Of a stretch of 64,000 bases of DNA, positions 16,067 to 26,304 are shown in pieces. The stretch's first letter is position 1. The number at the start of each line of letters is the position of its first letter. This DNA is from Lewinellaceae bacterium. Lineage in GTDB: Bacteria > Bacteroidota > Bacteroidia > Chitinophagales > Saprospiraceae. The stretch is taken from contig JACJXW010000004.1 in assembly GCA_020636405.1 (NCBI GenBank), positions 1,860,001-1,924,000 of the forward strand, given 5' to 3'. Made by a program: the position numbers and the translations under genes. A model generated the notes under the pieces. The model was not told the origin of the DNA and did no database searches. It saw nothing but the letters and a program-made list of their open reading frames with translations.

Positions 16067-19000
16067 TTATACTATTTTCTCGGGATAAGTCCCGTTCCAC
16101 ACCTTCCTGCCCGTAACCCAACGCACCAGATACATGAATCCGACAAAAAGGAAGAACAAAGGCCCCAGGAAACCCAGCAAAGCGATAAACTTGGTGCCGT
16201 AGAACTTTTCCATGGGGCGCTTGAGCCGCTCCGCCATAATGTACATGCTCGGGATCATCAGCAAGGTGAGGAAGAAGGAAAAGATCAGGCCGAAGATGAT
16301 CGTCCATGCCAGGGGGCCCCAGAAAACGACGCTGTCTCCGCCGATCCAGATCTGCGGGTCGAAATCGGAAAGCAGGGTTTCAAAGTTGATGTTGAAACCG
16401 ATGGCCAGCGGCACCAGGCCCAACACCGTGGACACGGCGGTCAGCAGCACGGGAATGATGCGCACCTTTCCGGCTTCGATGGCGGCCTCTCTAATCTTAT
16501 ACCCACGCTTCCGGAGTTCATCGGTAAATTCGATCAGCAGGATGCCATTTTTGATGACGATACCGGCCAGGCCAATGATGCCGACCAGGACCATGACGGT
16601 GGGCATCGTCATACCGGTGAGCGCATAACCGAAGAAGACGCCGATCACGGAAAAGAAAATTTCAGTGATGATGATGAACGGCTTACTCAAAGAGTTGAAC
16701 TGCAAGACCAGGATCAGGAAGATGAGCCCGGTGGCGATCAATAAGGCTTTGCCGAGGAAGGCGTTGGTTTCCTGCTGCTGTTCGCTCTCGCCGGTTTGAA
16801 CGATGGTGACGCCTTCCGGGATCGGGTAAGAAGACCTGAACTGGCTTATTTTTCGCGCCAGTTCCTGGTTGATCTTGGGCACTGCGGTAAGGTCGGTAAC
16901 AGCGGACTGCAGCTGTATGGTCCTTTTTATATTTTTCCTTTTGACCATACCGGCAGTACTGGTAAAATCAAACTTCGCCACCGAACTGATGGGCACTTGC
17001 CGGATCTGCCCGGTGTTGAAATCCCGGAAGGTGATCCGCATATTCAGGAGGCTTTGCAGGTTGTTCCGGTCTTCTTCCTTGTACCTTATCATGATATCGT
17101 ACTCGTCCTCGCCGTCCTTGAGTTTGCTGGCTTCCTTTCCAAACAGGGCGGTGCGAATAGCGTCTCCCACCTGGGCAGTGCTGATGCCTTCGATGGCCGC
17201 TCTTTCCTTATCTACAGTAATAGCCACTTCGGGGTTGTTGAGGTCGACATCAATGGCGAGGTTCTCAATGCCGTCGACTTTGCTGGTGTCCAGATAGTTG
17301 TAAAGGTCTTTTGCCACCTTCGCGATCGCATCGAAGTCATCGCCGGCTATTTCGATGTTGACGGGCGGTTCGGTCGGAGGCCCCTTGGCTTCCTGTTCTA
17401 CCGTGACCTGGGTGCCGGGTATTCCCTTTACTATCGCCCGTATGCTGTCGAGGTAGGGTAGGGTAGGCTGGTACGGACGTTCTGCAAATTCAACGAAGGA
17501 AACCTGTATCCTGCCAAGATTGGATTGTACACTCCGGTTGTTGTCCATCGGGTTATTCGCATTTACCGCCACATTGGAAATGATGCTCTCAACGATGGAA
17601 CCCGGCTGGCCCGGATTCAGACTGGCCAGGGCCTGATACGTTCTGGCTTCCAGCTGTCTCAACACCCGGTCCGTTTCCTCTGCTTTCGTGCCGATCGGCA
17701 TTTTCAGGTAAACGTAAATGTAATTCGGCTGCCCACTCGGGAAAAAGGGGAAATCCGGTTTTCTTAAGATCAAAGCGAAGAGGGAAACAAAAAAGAGAAT
17801 AAACACCGAGAAGAATGCCCAGGCCGGCCGACTTCCCCGCAACAGCCAATTCAACAACCGTTCGTACCCGTTCATCAATTTGGGTAATACCAGGCTTTGA
17901 AAGGCATAAATGACATCTTTGATCACCAGGCGGTTGAGGAGAAGAAGAATGGCAAAGATGATCAGAAAGCTGCCCAGGGCTTTGACCCCTGCCATTCTGG
18001 CCAGAAAACCGGTGATGAACAAGGCCCAAAGCCACCATTTCTTTAAAATTTGGAGTTTGCCCGGAGGCGCTTTTTCATCCGGCTTCATGAAACTCACCGC
18101 AAAAACCGGATTGATGATGAAGGCGACGATCAAAGAGGCCAGCAATGTGAAGATCAATATGGTCGGAAGGTAGATCATGAACTTGCCGATGACACCCTTC
18201 CAGAACAGCAGTGGAACGAATGGAGCGACTACCGTGGCCGTGCCCGCCAGTACAGGAAGGAAAACTTCACCGGCGGCCATTTTAGCCGCTGTCAAAATGG
18301 GCACTCTGCCGTTGTCGAAGATGCGGTGGGTGTTTTCGATGACGACGATAGCGTCATCTACGATAATGCCCAGGCCGAAGAGTAATGCAAACAGCACAAT
18401 GAAGTTCAGTGTGATATTACCTCCGACGATAATGTCTGCCGTGGGTAGAAAAATAAAGGCCACGAACACACTCAACGGAACGCTCAGCGCAACGAAGAAG
18501 GCATTCGTAACGCCCATGAAGAACATCAGCACCAACAACACCAGCAGAAAACCGATGATGATGGTGTTTACCAATTCGTTGAACGAAGTGGCGGCCTGCC
18601 GGCTCTGGTCGCCGGTGACGACAACGGCCAGGTCTTTGGGCAGTTCAGAGCCCTTCATCTCTTCTACAATGCTTTTGACCTTGTCGGCACAGTTGATGAG
18701 GTTTTCGCCCGACCGTTTAATAATATTGAGCGTGATGACATTTTTGCCGTTCAGCCGGGCGAAGCTTTCCTTCCGCTTGAGCGTATCCCTTATTTCTGCT
18801 ATGTCCTGCAAACGTACATTTCCGCCGGTTGGCGTTTTTACCACCAGGCTGGACAACTGCAGGCTGCTCGCTAACTGGCCTTTTATCCGCAGGGCCCGGT
18901 CCATATTGCCTATTTCCAGTTGCCCCCCGCTGATGTCCATGTTCTCATTGGCAATAGCATTGGAAATGTCCATAAAACTGACCTTCGCTTTTTCCATGGC

Positions 19001-19615
19001 GAGCGGATCCACATTGATCTGTATTTCCCTTTCCGGCGCCCCCACGATCTCGGCCTTGTTCACCTCGGGCAACGCTTCAAACTGGTCCTTGAGTTTGTCC
19101 GCAAAACGCTTAAGCTTCAACCCGTCGTAATCGCCGCTGATGTTGACAAACATGATCGGCATATCGCTGAAGGAAAATTCCACCACGTCGGGCTGGCTGG
19201 TGAGATTGGCCGGCAGGTCGGGCTTGGCCTTATCCACCGCATCTTTTACTTTTTGCTTGGCCAGTTCCGGGGTGATATCGGTATCGAACTCTACAATGAT
19301 GCTGCTGTAGTCCGTCATCGAGATGGAGTTCACCTTGTTGATCTTCACCCCTGAAATGCCCTTGATCTGTTTTTCAATCGGCCGGGTCACCAGGTTTTCG
19401 ATGTCCTGAGGGGAGTTGCCAACGTAGATGGTCGTCACAGAAATGGTGGGGACAACGATGTCGGGAAATTGTTCTTTGGGCAGCGTGGTGAAGGTGAAGA
19501 ACCCGTACACCGTGATGATAATGGTGATGATGTACATCGCCGTTTTATTATCCACCGCCCAACTGGTAGGCCTGAACTCTTTAAATACTTCGGGTAGTTT
19601 TTTTATCCCTGGCAT
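16067..19615 (-). CDS. RND-family efflux permease (AcrB/HAE1-like)
   Basis: 1182 residues, longer than the usual 1020-1050. The first transmembrane helix (TAMYIITIIITVYGFFTF) and two large periplasmic loops are present. The TM4 motif FGLGIIVDDAIVVIENTHRI carries the paired aspartates of the proton relay, and the second six-helix bundle ends with a hydrophobic extension (FIALLGFLGPLFFLFVGF) that accounts for part of the extra length. It exports drugs or metabolites with the adaptor encoded 24 bp upstream. No TolC-like outer-membrane factor is adjacent. Confidence 0.93.
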   Translation of the reverse strand: MPGIKKLPEVFKEFRPTSWAVDNKTAMYIITIIITVYGFFTFTTLPKEQFPDIVVPTISVTTIYVGNSPQDIENLVTRPIEKQIKGISGVKINKVNSISMTDYSSIIVEFDTDITPELAKQKVKDAVDKAKPDLPANLTSQPDVVEFSFSDMPIMFVNISGDYDGLKLKRFADKLKDQFEALPEVNKAEIVGAPEREIQINVDPLAMEKAKVSFMDISNAIANENMDISGGQLEIGNMDRALRIKGQLASSLQLSSLVVKTPTGGNVRLQDIAEIRDTLKRKESFARLNGKNVITLNIIKRSGENLINCADKVKSIVEEMKGSELPKDLAVVVTGDQSRQAATSFNELVNTIIIGFLLVLLVLMFFMGVTNAFFVALSVPLSVFVAFIFLPTADIIVGGNITLNFIVLFALLFGLGIIVDDAIVVIENTHRIFDNGRVPILTAAKMAAGEVFLPVLAGTATVVAPFVPLLFWKGVIGKFMIYLPTILIFTLLASLIVAFIINPVFAVSFMKPDEKAPPGKLQILKKWWLWALFITGFLARMAGVKALGSFLIIFAILLLLNRLVIKDVIYAFQSLVLPKLMNGYERLLNWLLRGSRPAWAFFSVFILFFVSLFALILRKPDFPFFPSGQPNYIYVYLKMPIGTKAEETDRVLRQLEARTYQALASLNPGQPGSIVESIISNVAVNANNPMDNNRSVQSNLGRIQVSFVEFAERPYQPTLPYLDSIRAIVKGIPGTQVTVEQEAKGPPTEPPVNIEIAGDDFDAIAKVAKDLYNYLDTSKVDGIENLAIDVDLNNPEVAITVDKERAAIEGISTAQVGDAIRTALFGKEASKLKDGEDEYDIMIRYKEEDRNNLQSLLNMRITFRDFNTGQIRQVPISSVAKFDFTSTAGMVKRKNIKRTIQLQSAVTDLTAVPKINQELARKISQFRSSYPIPEGVTIVQTGESEQQQETNAFLGKALLIATGLIFLILVLQFNSLSKPFIIITEIFFSVIGVFFGYALTGMTMPTVMVLVGIIGLAGIVIKNGILLIEFTDELRKRGYKIREAAIEAGKVRIIPVLLTAVSTVLGLVPLAIGFNINFETLLSDFDPQIWIGGDSVVFWGPLAWTIIFGLIFSFFLTLLMIPSMYIMAERLKRPMEKFYGTKFIALLGFLGPLFFLFVGFMYLVRWVTGRKVWNGTYPEKIV

Positions 19616-19639
19616 TGGTGTTGGTTTTGTACGTGCTGT

Positions 19640-20797
19640 TTATAAGTTGTTTACCACCTGGCCATCGTAGAGGTCCTGATAGCCCTTTGTGACCAATTTG
19701 TCTCCCGCTTGCAGTCCGCTGAGTATTTCTATCTGGCCGCCATAGAGTTCGCCCAGCGTTACGCTCACTTTTTTAGCCGTCTTCTGGCTGCCCTCTTCGT
19801 CCATCAGGTAGACGTACTTTCCCTTTTCATCAGACTGGACGATGTTCACCGGTATGACTATGGCCCGGGCATTAGAATGCCTCAGGATTTTGACCGACGC
19901 CGACATATTGGGTTTGAGGCCGGCAGACGAAGGGATCTTGCATATGGCCGTGAAGCCAACGGAAGCGGCGTTGACCGATTCGCTGATCCGGCTGATGGTG
20001 GTTTTGAAAGTTTTATTGACGGCAGGGACCTCCACCAGGACTTCGTTGCCCACTTTGGTGTCCGCCGCATAATTTTCGGGGATGTCGACTTCGACGGAGA
20101 GGTCGTTATTGTTGACGATCTGTATTTGCGGGCCGGTGGCGCCCATGCCGGTGAACAGTTCACCTGGTTTGATATTTACGATTTCTGCAATGCCGCTTTG
20201 GTCCGCATAAACGAGATAAGTGCTCAATTGCTCCTCCTGAATGGCTATCTGGTTTTTCAGGCCATCCACGTTGTTTTTGGCATTCAGCAGCTGCACTTCC
20301 GAACCGATCTTTTGATCCCAGAGGGACTTTGTTCTGTTGTAAAGATCCTGTGCGAAGGCGAGCTGTGTCCGGGAAGATGCGATAGACTGCCGTAAGACCT
20401 GGTCATCCAATTTCAGGATCAGTTGTCCTCGTTTTACATATTGCCCTTCTGAAATGAGCAGTTCTTTTACATACCCCCCCACGCCGTTTCTTGGCGCTAC
20501 GTAGGAGATGTTTTCGGAACTAATCCTACCCTGCAGATTGATGTAGGCTTCAAAACCCTCCGGTGCGATCTCGGCAACAGAAACCAGTTTGGGCTGCACG
20601 GCCCTGGAGGGGTCCAGCTTTATGATCTCTGCTTCCAGGGCGGCTATTTTTTTTGCCAGGCCAGCTTGCTCGTTTTTCAATTTGGCCAGTTCATCGGTTT
20701 TAGCTGCCAGTTCTTTGCCGATGGGGGCGGAACTTTCATTTTGGCCGCATGAACCCGCCAGAGCAAGAAGGAGGATTGCATATATCGTGTTTCGCAT
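19640..20797 (-). CDS. RND efflux periplasmic adaptor lipoprotein
   Basis: 385 residues with a lipoprotein signal (LALAGSC, Cys17). A heptad-rich coil (25-60) precedes the barrel-sandwich/lipoyl half (VGGYVKELLISEGQYVKRGQLILKLDD). The coiled-coil hairpin follows, then the second lipoyl half, a beta-barrel and the membrane-proximal domain. It links the inner-membrane RND pump to an outer-membrane channel. First gene of the pump operon. Confidence 0.92.
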   Translation of the reverse strand: MRNTIYAILLLALAGSCGQNESSAPIGKELAAKTDELAKLKNEQAGLAKKIAALEAEIIKLDPSRAVQPKLVSVAEIAPEGFEAYINLQGRISSENISYVAPRNGVGGYVKELLISEGQYVKRGQLILKLDDQVLRQSIASSRTQLAFAQDLYNRTKSLWDQKIGSEVQLLNAKNNVDGLKNQIAIQEEQLSTYLVYADQSGIAEIVNIKPGELFTGMGATGPQIQIVNNNDLSVEVDIPENYAADTKVGNEVLVEVPAVNKTFKTTISRISESVNAASVGFTAICKIPSSAGLKPNMSASVKILRHSNARAIVIPVNIVQSDEKGKYVYLMDEEGSQKTAKKVSVTLGELYGGQIEILSGLQAGDKLVTKGYQDLYDGQVVNNL

Positions 20798-20854
20798 ATT
20801 TTGAGTTTTTAATACATTTTAGTGTTAAGGTATCTGGTGTTTTCTATGGGTGGC

Positions 20855-21403
20855 TTATTTTTTCCGGCTAACCAACTCTTCCAGTAATTCCGTCTGGTAG
20901 CGTTGGATCTCCAGCAGCGTTTTGAACTGTTCCTCCATGAGCAGGTTCATCTTCTGGTGCAGGTTGCGGACCTCGATCTCGGCTTTGAGGTTGACCATAT
21001 AGTCGTTCTCCGCCCGCTGGCGGTCCTTTTCCTCCTGCCGGTTTTGCGACATCATGATGACCGGCGCCTGAATGGCGGCCAGGCAGGACAGCACCAGGTT
21101 GAGCAGGATAAACGGGAACGGGTCGAATGCCCGGGTGGCCAGGATGATGTTGACGGCGATCCAGGCAACCAGCACCAGGCCGAAGGAAATGATGAACGTC
21201 CAGCTACCGCCGAAAGTGGCCACCTTATCGGCTATTCGCTGGCTGGGGCTGATCATTTCCTGGGGCGGGTTCAGGAGGTTCTGCGCAATGAGCTCCTGCT
21301 CCTGCATGGCGTCGGCCACCAGTTGGTGGAGCTTGAGCAGGTGCTCGTTTTCGGTAGATAGGATCTTATCCAGGTATTCGCGTTGAAATTGTGTGGTTTT
21401 CAT
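20855..21403 (-). CDS. DUF1003 membrane protein
   Basis: 182 residues. The DUF1003 core ADKVATFGGSWTFIISFGLVLVAWIAVN and then FPFILLNLVLSCLAAIQAPVIMMSQNRQ gives two membrane helices (about 65-85 and 95-118). A long charged coiled coil (120-180) follows. Function unknown; the family is often found with stress and ion-transport genes, as here. Gap to the adaptor gene is 57 bp. Confidence 0.88.
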   Translation of the reverse strand: MKTTQFQREYLDKILSTENEHLLKLHQLVADAMQEQELIAQNLLNPPQEMISPSQRIADKVATFGGSWTFIISFGLVLVAWIAVNIILATRAFDPFPFILLNLVLSCLAAIQAPVIMMSQNRQEEKDRQRAENDYMVNLKAEIEVRNLHQKMNLLMEEQFKTLLEIQRYQTELLEELVSRKK

Positions 21404-21442
21404 ATAAGCCTATTACTGGAGATATTATTGTACAAGTATAAT

Positions 21443-22126
21443 TCAGGCTACCCATCTTGCAATACCGAATGCCGCCACTGCCGCCAGGATGCCGATCATC
21501 ACCACTTTCAGGGCGCCGGACAGAACTGGCTGCTGCATGGCCTTGCTTTTGAGCGCGCCGAACAGGAACAGGGCCAATACCGTCAGGGAGAAGGAGATCA
21601 TTAGTCCCCGTTCGGAGCTTTGGGTGAAAAAATAGGGAGCTAAAGGGATCAGGCCGCCCACAATATAAGAAAGGCCGATGGTAAGGGCGCTGCGGCCGGC
21701 CTGGCTTTTGTCGGGTTCCTCCAGCCCCAGCTCGAAGCGCATCATGAAGTTAACCCATTTGTCTTTATCCTGAGACAGCTCCTTCACCACAATTTGGCTG
21801 GAACTGGGGCTAAGCCCGAAGGCTGTCAATATTTCTGCTACCTCTTCCTTTTCCTTTTCGGGGAATTCCCTGATCTCATCATGTTCCCGCTGTAGCTCAG
21901 ATTGGTAATGCTGTCCGTCCGTCACACCGGCAAGGTAACCTCCCAGCCCCATGGCGATGCTGCCGGCGGCAATTTCCGCCAGGCCGGCGGTAGTAATGAG
22001 GCTGCTGGCAACGGCGGCGCCGCTCAGGCCCGCAGCCAGGGCAAAGGGTACGGTCAGCCCGTCTGCTACGCCAATGATCATATCCCGGATCAGTTCGGAG
22101 GATTGGAAGTGCTTTTCCTGGTGCAT
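21443..22126 (-). CDS. VIT1/CCC1-family iron/manganese transporter
   Basis: 227 residues from the ATG at 22126; the extra upstream residues of a longer frame (MFVPPIQMIT) are not family-like. RDMIIGVADGLTVPFALAAGLSGA is the signature first helix, and EIAAGSIAMGLGGYLAGVTD the second. A cytosolic Glu-rich loop (about 75-130) probably binds metal before three more helices. It should move divalent iron or manganese out of the cytoplasm, fitting the metal theme of this block. Confidence 0.9.
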   Translation of the reverse strand: MHQEKHFQSSELIRDMIIGVADGLTVPFALAAGLSGAAVASSLITTAGLAEIAAGSIAMGLGGYLAGVTDGQHYQSELQREHDEIREFPEKEKEEVAEILTAFGLSPSSSQIVVKELSQDKDKWVNFMMRFELGLEEPDKSQAGRSALTIGLSYIVGGLIPLAPYFFTQSSERGLMISFSLTVLALFLFGALKSKAMQQPVLSGALKVVMIGILAAVAAFGIARWVA

Positions 22127-22160
22127 AGTTATCATTTGAATAGGCGGTACGAACAAGATC

Positions 22161-23042
22161 TTATTCCTTCTCCAATTCTTTCTTCGCCTGCTGCAGCAAT
22201 AGTTTCTCCTTTTCGGTCACCACCGGCATCTGGATGTTCATCTTCTCCAGCGTTTCAACGATGATCCTGCCGATGGCCACCCGGCTAAACCACTTGTGGT
22301 CGGCGGGGATGATGTACCAGGGGGCGAAGACGGTGGAAGTCTTGCTGATGGCCGTTTCATAGGCCCGTTGGTAATCGTCCCAGTAAGAACGCTCTTCAAT
22401 ATCGGCGGCGGAGAACTTCCAGTTCTTTTCGGGCTGCTCTATGCGTTCCAGAAAGCGCTTCTTTTGTTCTTTTTTCGACAGGTGGAGGAAAAACTTGATG
22501 ATGGTGGTGCCGTTTTCCGCAATAGTGCGCTCGAAATTATTGATCTGCCGGTAGCGGGCCTTCCAGAATTTTTCAGTTACGACTTTCACGGAATGGATAC
22601 CAGGTAGGTTTTCCGCCAGCAAAAACTCGGGGTGGACCTTGGTGATCAATACGTTCTCGTAATGCGAGCGGTTGAAAATGCCGATCCTGCCCCGGTCGGG
22701 CAGTTTGGCGTAATGCCGCCAGAGGTAGTTGTGGTCCAGCTCCTGGGCAGAGGGGTGCTTGAAGCTGGTCACGTCACACCCCTGCGGGTTGATGCCGGAA
22801 AGCACGTGCCGGATGGCGCCGTCCTTACCGGCCGCGTCCATGGCCTGGAAAATGATGAGCAGGGCCTGTCGGTTTTCCGCGTACAGGCGGTATTGAAGGT
22901 TGGACATCAGTTCTATGTCTTCTGCAAGGTGTACCTTTGCCGCCTTTTTGTTTTTAATGCCATCCCTTGCCCCGGGATCAAAGTCCTTCAGGGAAATGGC
23001 CTGCTTCGGCGGCACTCTGAATTTTTTCGAGTCTATACTCAT
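22161..23042 (-). CDS. ppk2: Polyphosphate kinase 2 family phosphotransferase
   Basis: 293 residues, one PPK2 domain. Walker A is DAAGKDG (69-75), Walker B lies in IGIFNRSHYENVL, and the lid stretch KKRFLERIEQPEKNWKFS follows. It transfers phosphate from polyphosphate to a nucleotide (AMP or ADP). The length suggests a single-domain class I or III enzyme; which one cannot be told by eye. It lies 15 bp after the MprF-like gene. Confidence 0.92.
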   Translation of the reverse strand: MSIDSKKFRVPPKQAISLKDFDPGARDGIKNKKAAKVHLAEDIELMSNLQYRLYAENRQALLIIFQAMDAAGKDGAIRHVLSGINPQGCDVTSFKHPSAQELDHNYLWRHYAKLPDRGRIGIFNRSHYENVLITKVHPEFLLAENLPGIHSVKVVTEKFWKARYRQINNFERTIAENGTTIIKFFLHLSKKEQKKRFLERIEQPEKNWKFSAADIEERSYWDDYQRAYETAISKTSTVFAPWYIIPADHKWFSRVAIGRIIVETLEKMNIQMPVVTEKEKLLLQQAKKELEKE

Positions 23043-23057
23043 TTTGATCTGGTTTAA

Positions 23058-25646
23058 TCATTCCATCACCCCCATCACCTCTTCCAACGCCCCCGGCAGG
23101 TACACCAGGTCGAAGGGTGCCGAGTAGGCAAGGTACATGGCCGTCCATTCCGGTTCAAATTTCTCTTTGAAGAAGCGCAGGCTTTTGTAATGGGAAAACT
23201 GTCGGATGCGCTCATACGCCAGTTTGATGGCCCGCTCCTGAATGTTCTCGGGATCATCGATACCACTCATCGGCACCATGCCGAGGTCGCAGTGGTGGAA
23301 GCCTTGGCCTCTCAGATGGAGGAACATATTGATGAACAGGAAATCCATGGCGCCATTGGGCGCATCTTCCGTCTTGCGCATCAGGTCGAAATTGGCCTCG
23401 CCGGGCACGTAGTCGGGAATAATATTGACGAAGCCGGCCACCTTGCCCTCCTGGTTTTCGATGGTGAAAATGGGCTGGTTTTTCAGCTCCTTTTCATCAA
23501 AAAAACCCTGGGAGAAGGCTAGCTCGCTGCGGCCGGTTTCCCGCAGCCAGTCATCGCTGACAGCTTTGAGCTGCTGCAGAAAGCCGTCCCGCTGGGGCGG
23601 ATCGTAGGTGTGGAAGGCATAGCCTTCTTTTGCCAGCCGGTTCATTACATTTCTGAGGTCCTTCTTATCCTTGCCCTGCAGGTTGAAGGTGTCGAGGTTG
23701 ACAACGGCGTTCTCGCCGATCTGCAGAAGTTTTTTGCCCAGCTTTTCAAAAGTGGGCGCGAAGCCCTGTGGAATGCGGTACCAGGCGGGGCGCAGGCCGT
23801 TCTGCCGGCCCCATTGTTCGAAAGCGGGGATCAAGGCCGCCATCGCCGCCTCGTCCCGGCAAACGGGCGTTTCCAGGGCAATGGCGTAGCTGCGGCTGGT
23901 TTTGAAAGCGACGAAACCTTCGTTGTCCGCACTGAACCAGAAGAGCTTATCGGAATAGGACTTGAAGTAGTCGAGCGATGAACGGCCGTATTTTTCAACA
24001 AGGCCCTGTGCCCGAAGGCGGGCCTCCTGTTCCGGTTGCGGATAGTGAATGAGCGGCCGCAGCAACAGGAAAACAACATACGCCAGAGCCGCCCCCCCGA
24101 GAAAGTTCATGGCGTAGAGAAATTCCCAACCGAAAGGAGTCGCCGGCGCCAGGCCCTTATTGAACATAAAGAAAGTGGTAAGGGCCTTGTGAAAAGATTG
24201 TCCGGCCGTAAAGTTCGTGTTGAAATGTTTTTCGTCCATGAAAAAGAAGCCGATCGTACCGAACAGCAACACGCCGCTCACCGCCACCAGCCCTGGGAAA
24301 AGGCTGCGCTTTGCCAGTTGCAGGTCGGCCTTGATGAAATACTGTTTCCGCTGATAGATCAGGCTTGCCATTACTACCAGGGCAATGACAGCCTCTTCGT
24401 AGTCGATGCCTTTGGTAAGATGGAAAATGAGGGACAAACCGCTCAAAGCTACCCCCATCAGCCAGGCGTTGCGCAAACCCCGCAGCAGGTAAGCTCCCAG
24501 GCCCAGTATCAGTACCCCTGAGAAAAGTACGAAGTAGGTGGAGGCATGGATGGCGGCCATCGGCAGGAACTCCTTGAGTATCTTCAAGCGCTCCGGCGCA
24601 GCCGGCGTGATGGCGCTCAGGATGTTGACCAGGCCAAGAGCAAACAACAGCAGGGCCGGGAACACCCGTAGCAATAAAGCGCCCCGCTGCGCGGCCAATA
24701 TCACCACCCCCAATACCAGCAACGACCAAAACTCGAAAAAGCGGAACAGCATCGCCACGGAAATGGCCGCCACTGTCGAAAAGCCAAACAACGTTAAGGC
24801 ATAGGCCAGGGCTACTTCGATGGCGCCGACGCCCCGCAAAAACGGAGAACTCATGAGCAACAGCAACACAATGGCGTATCCGATCACAGCGGCCTTCAGG
24901 GTAGCCTCGCCCCCCAGCGCTTCCATGGAAATGTAAAGATGGGTTATGCCGATCATTTCAATGACGCAAGACAAGGCGACTACGATCCAGAAATCGCGCG
25001 CATGGAAGGACTGGCTTTGCAACTGGCCGATAACTTCAGTAAAAGCGGGCGCTTTCCGCTCCAGAAAGCCGTATAACCAGCCTTTTTTTAACAGGCTTCT
25101 TACCCCCAGCCCCAGTAACCCGAGCGTGGCGAGGACAGCCAGGAGGCCAACTGCCAGGTCACCGGACAACTTGCTTTGGAGCAGCAGCCAAAGCAGCGCA
25201 GGCAAACCTATAATAATGGAGGACAGGATAGAGCATATACTGAATATTGAGGAAGCAAAGTAAGTTTGGGTGGGCGCTATGCCTTCCTCCCGCTCCAGTT
25301 CTTCATTGAAGAAGAACATATTGGTCAACATACCGGCGGGCAAGAACATGCTGATGAGGTTGCGCTTCAAGTAAAGCGCCGATGCGGCGCTCAGTCCGAT
25401 GCCCTGCCCGATGGCCCGGAAGCTGTATACATACATCAGCCCCTGCACCATGACGAACAGCGCAAGCAAAGCCACCCCCGTTAAAACCCACAAGACATTG
25501 GCCTGCACCAGGACTGCGCCTACCTGATGTACCTCGGCCCGCTCATGGCGTAGAAAGTAGATCCCCAGCCCGACAAAGAACAGGCTGAGCGCTACCTGAA
25601 GCAGCACCTTTTGGTTGGTTCTCAGAAAGAGGAGCGCTCTAGTCAT
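23058..25646 (-). CDS. mprF: MprF-like bifunctional flippase/aminoacyl-phosphatidylglycerol synthase
   Basis: 862 residues, the classic two-part MprF layout. About 14 hydrophobic segments (10-520) form the flippase region. The C-terminal DUF2156 (GNAT-like) synthase domain (about 540-850) contains PAWYRIPQGFAP, NFDLMRKTEDAPNGAMDFLF and GFHHCDLGMVPMSG. Such enzymes add lysine or alanine from tRNA to phosphatidylglycerol and flip the product, lowering surface charge. The amino acid used is not evident. Overlaps the DUF998 gene by 8 bp. Confidence 0.9.
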   Translation of the reverse strand: MTRALLFLRTNQKVLLQVALSLFFVGLGIYFLRHERAEVHQVGAVLVQANVLWVLTGVALLALFVMVQGLMYVYSFRAIGQGIGLSAASALYLKRNLISMFLPAGMLTNMFFFNEELEREEGIAPTQTYFASSIFSICSILSSIIIGLPALLWLLLQSKLSGDLAVGLLAVLATLGLLGLGVRSLLKKGWLYGFLERKAPAFTEVIGQLQSQSFHARDFWIVVALSCVIEMIGITHLYISMEALGGEATLKAAVIGYAIVLLLLMSSPFLRGVGAIEVALAYALTLFGFSTVAAISVAMLFRFFEFWSLLVLGVVILAAQRGALLLRVFPALLLFALGLVNILSAITPAAPERLKILKEFLPMAAIHASTYFVLFSGVLILGLGAYLLRGLRNAWLMGVALSGLSLIFHLTKGIDYEEAVIALVVMASLIYQRKQYFIKADLQLAKRSLFPGLVAVSGVLLFGTIGFFFMDEKHFNTNFTAGQSFHKALTTFFMFNKGLAPATPFGWEFLYAMNFLGGAALAYVVFLLLRPLIHYPQPEQEARLRAQGLVEKYGRSSLDYFKSYSDKLFWFSADNEGFVAFKTSRSYAIALETPVCRDEAAMAALIPAFEQWGRQNGLRPAWYRIPQGFAPTFEKLGKKLLQIGENAVVNLDTFNLQGKDKKDLRNVMNRLAKEGYAFHTYDPPQRDGFLQQLKAVSDDWLRETGRSELAFSQGFFDEKELKNQPIFTIENQEGKVAGFVNIIPDYVPGEANFDLMRKTEDAPNGAMDFLFINMFLHLRGQGFHHCDLGMVPMSGIDDPENIQERAIKLAYERIRQFSHYKSLRFFKEKFEPEWTAMYLAYSAPFDLVYLPGALEEVMGVME

Positions 25647-26304
25647 GGATAGGTTTTTGGCCTTCCCGCCGGCGTAGCATAAGCAATGACACCACGATCA
25701 GGTACAGGTGATAGATCAGGATGTAGGCCCGCTGCCAAACACCCCGGTAGTACAAAATGCCACTCTCCTGTGGATACATCTTGGTCAGCATAAAAAGGCT
25801 GGCCAGTAAAGTGCCGCTGACTAAGGTTAACCAGGACAACCGGAAAAATGCCGGATGGCTTTTCCGGGAAAATACTTGCATCAAGGCCAAAGGCAGCAAC
25901 ATCAACCCGGCGTCTCCTGCCATGCTGAACAAATCGTGCAGGAAAGTCGAATGCGCGTCCCCTCCCCTTACCGGGCCCACCGGGAAAATCCCAGCCCCTA
26001 AGCCTTCTCCCAGGCCGTAAAGGACGATCATCCCGGTTGCCAGCCGGGCCCACGCTCCTTCCCGGGAAAAAGCCTTGAAAAAGCCTAAACCAAACAGGAG
26101 GATCAAGACGGCGAATACCACCCCCCAAACCGCTACCTCCTGTTTTACCGGGCTGCCCACCTGCCCCAGGTAGCTGACGGATTCGGCCATCCACCGATAG
26201 CCGGGGTAGTGCTGCGCAAACCAGTAGTCGGTAGCGAATTGGCCCAGCCCGGCGAGCAGGCAGCCGGCAAAGCCTGCCTGTATCCAAAATGAATCACTCT
26301 TCAT
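25639..26304 (-). CDS. DUF998 integral membrane protein
   Basis: 221 residues with six predicted helices. The N terminus (FATDYWFAQHYPGYRWMAESVSYLG) matches the DUF998 pattern where an aromatic SVSYLG motif follows the first helix. Later GAGIFPVGPVRGGDAHSTFLHD is also typical. Function unknown. It overlaps both the MprF-like gene (8 bp) and the small gene upstream (11 bp), so the three are translationally coupled. Confidence 0.8.
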   Translation of the reverse strand: MKSDSFWIQAGFAGCLLAGLGQFATDYWFAQHYPGYRWMAESVSYLGQVGSPVKQEVAVWGVVFAVLILLFGLGFFKAFSREGAWARLATGMIVLYGLGEGLGAGIFPVGPVRGGDAHSTFLHDLFSMAGDAGLMLLPLALMQVFSRKSHPAFFRLSWLTLVSGTLLASLFMLTKMYPQESGILYYRGVWQRAYILIYHLYLIVVSLLMLRRREGQKPIHD

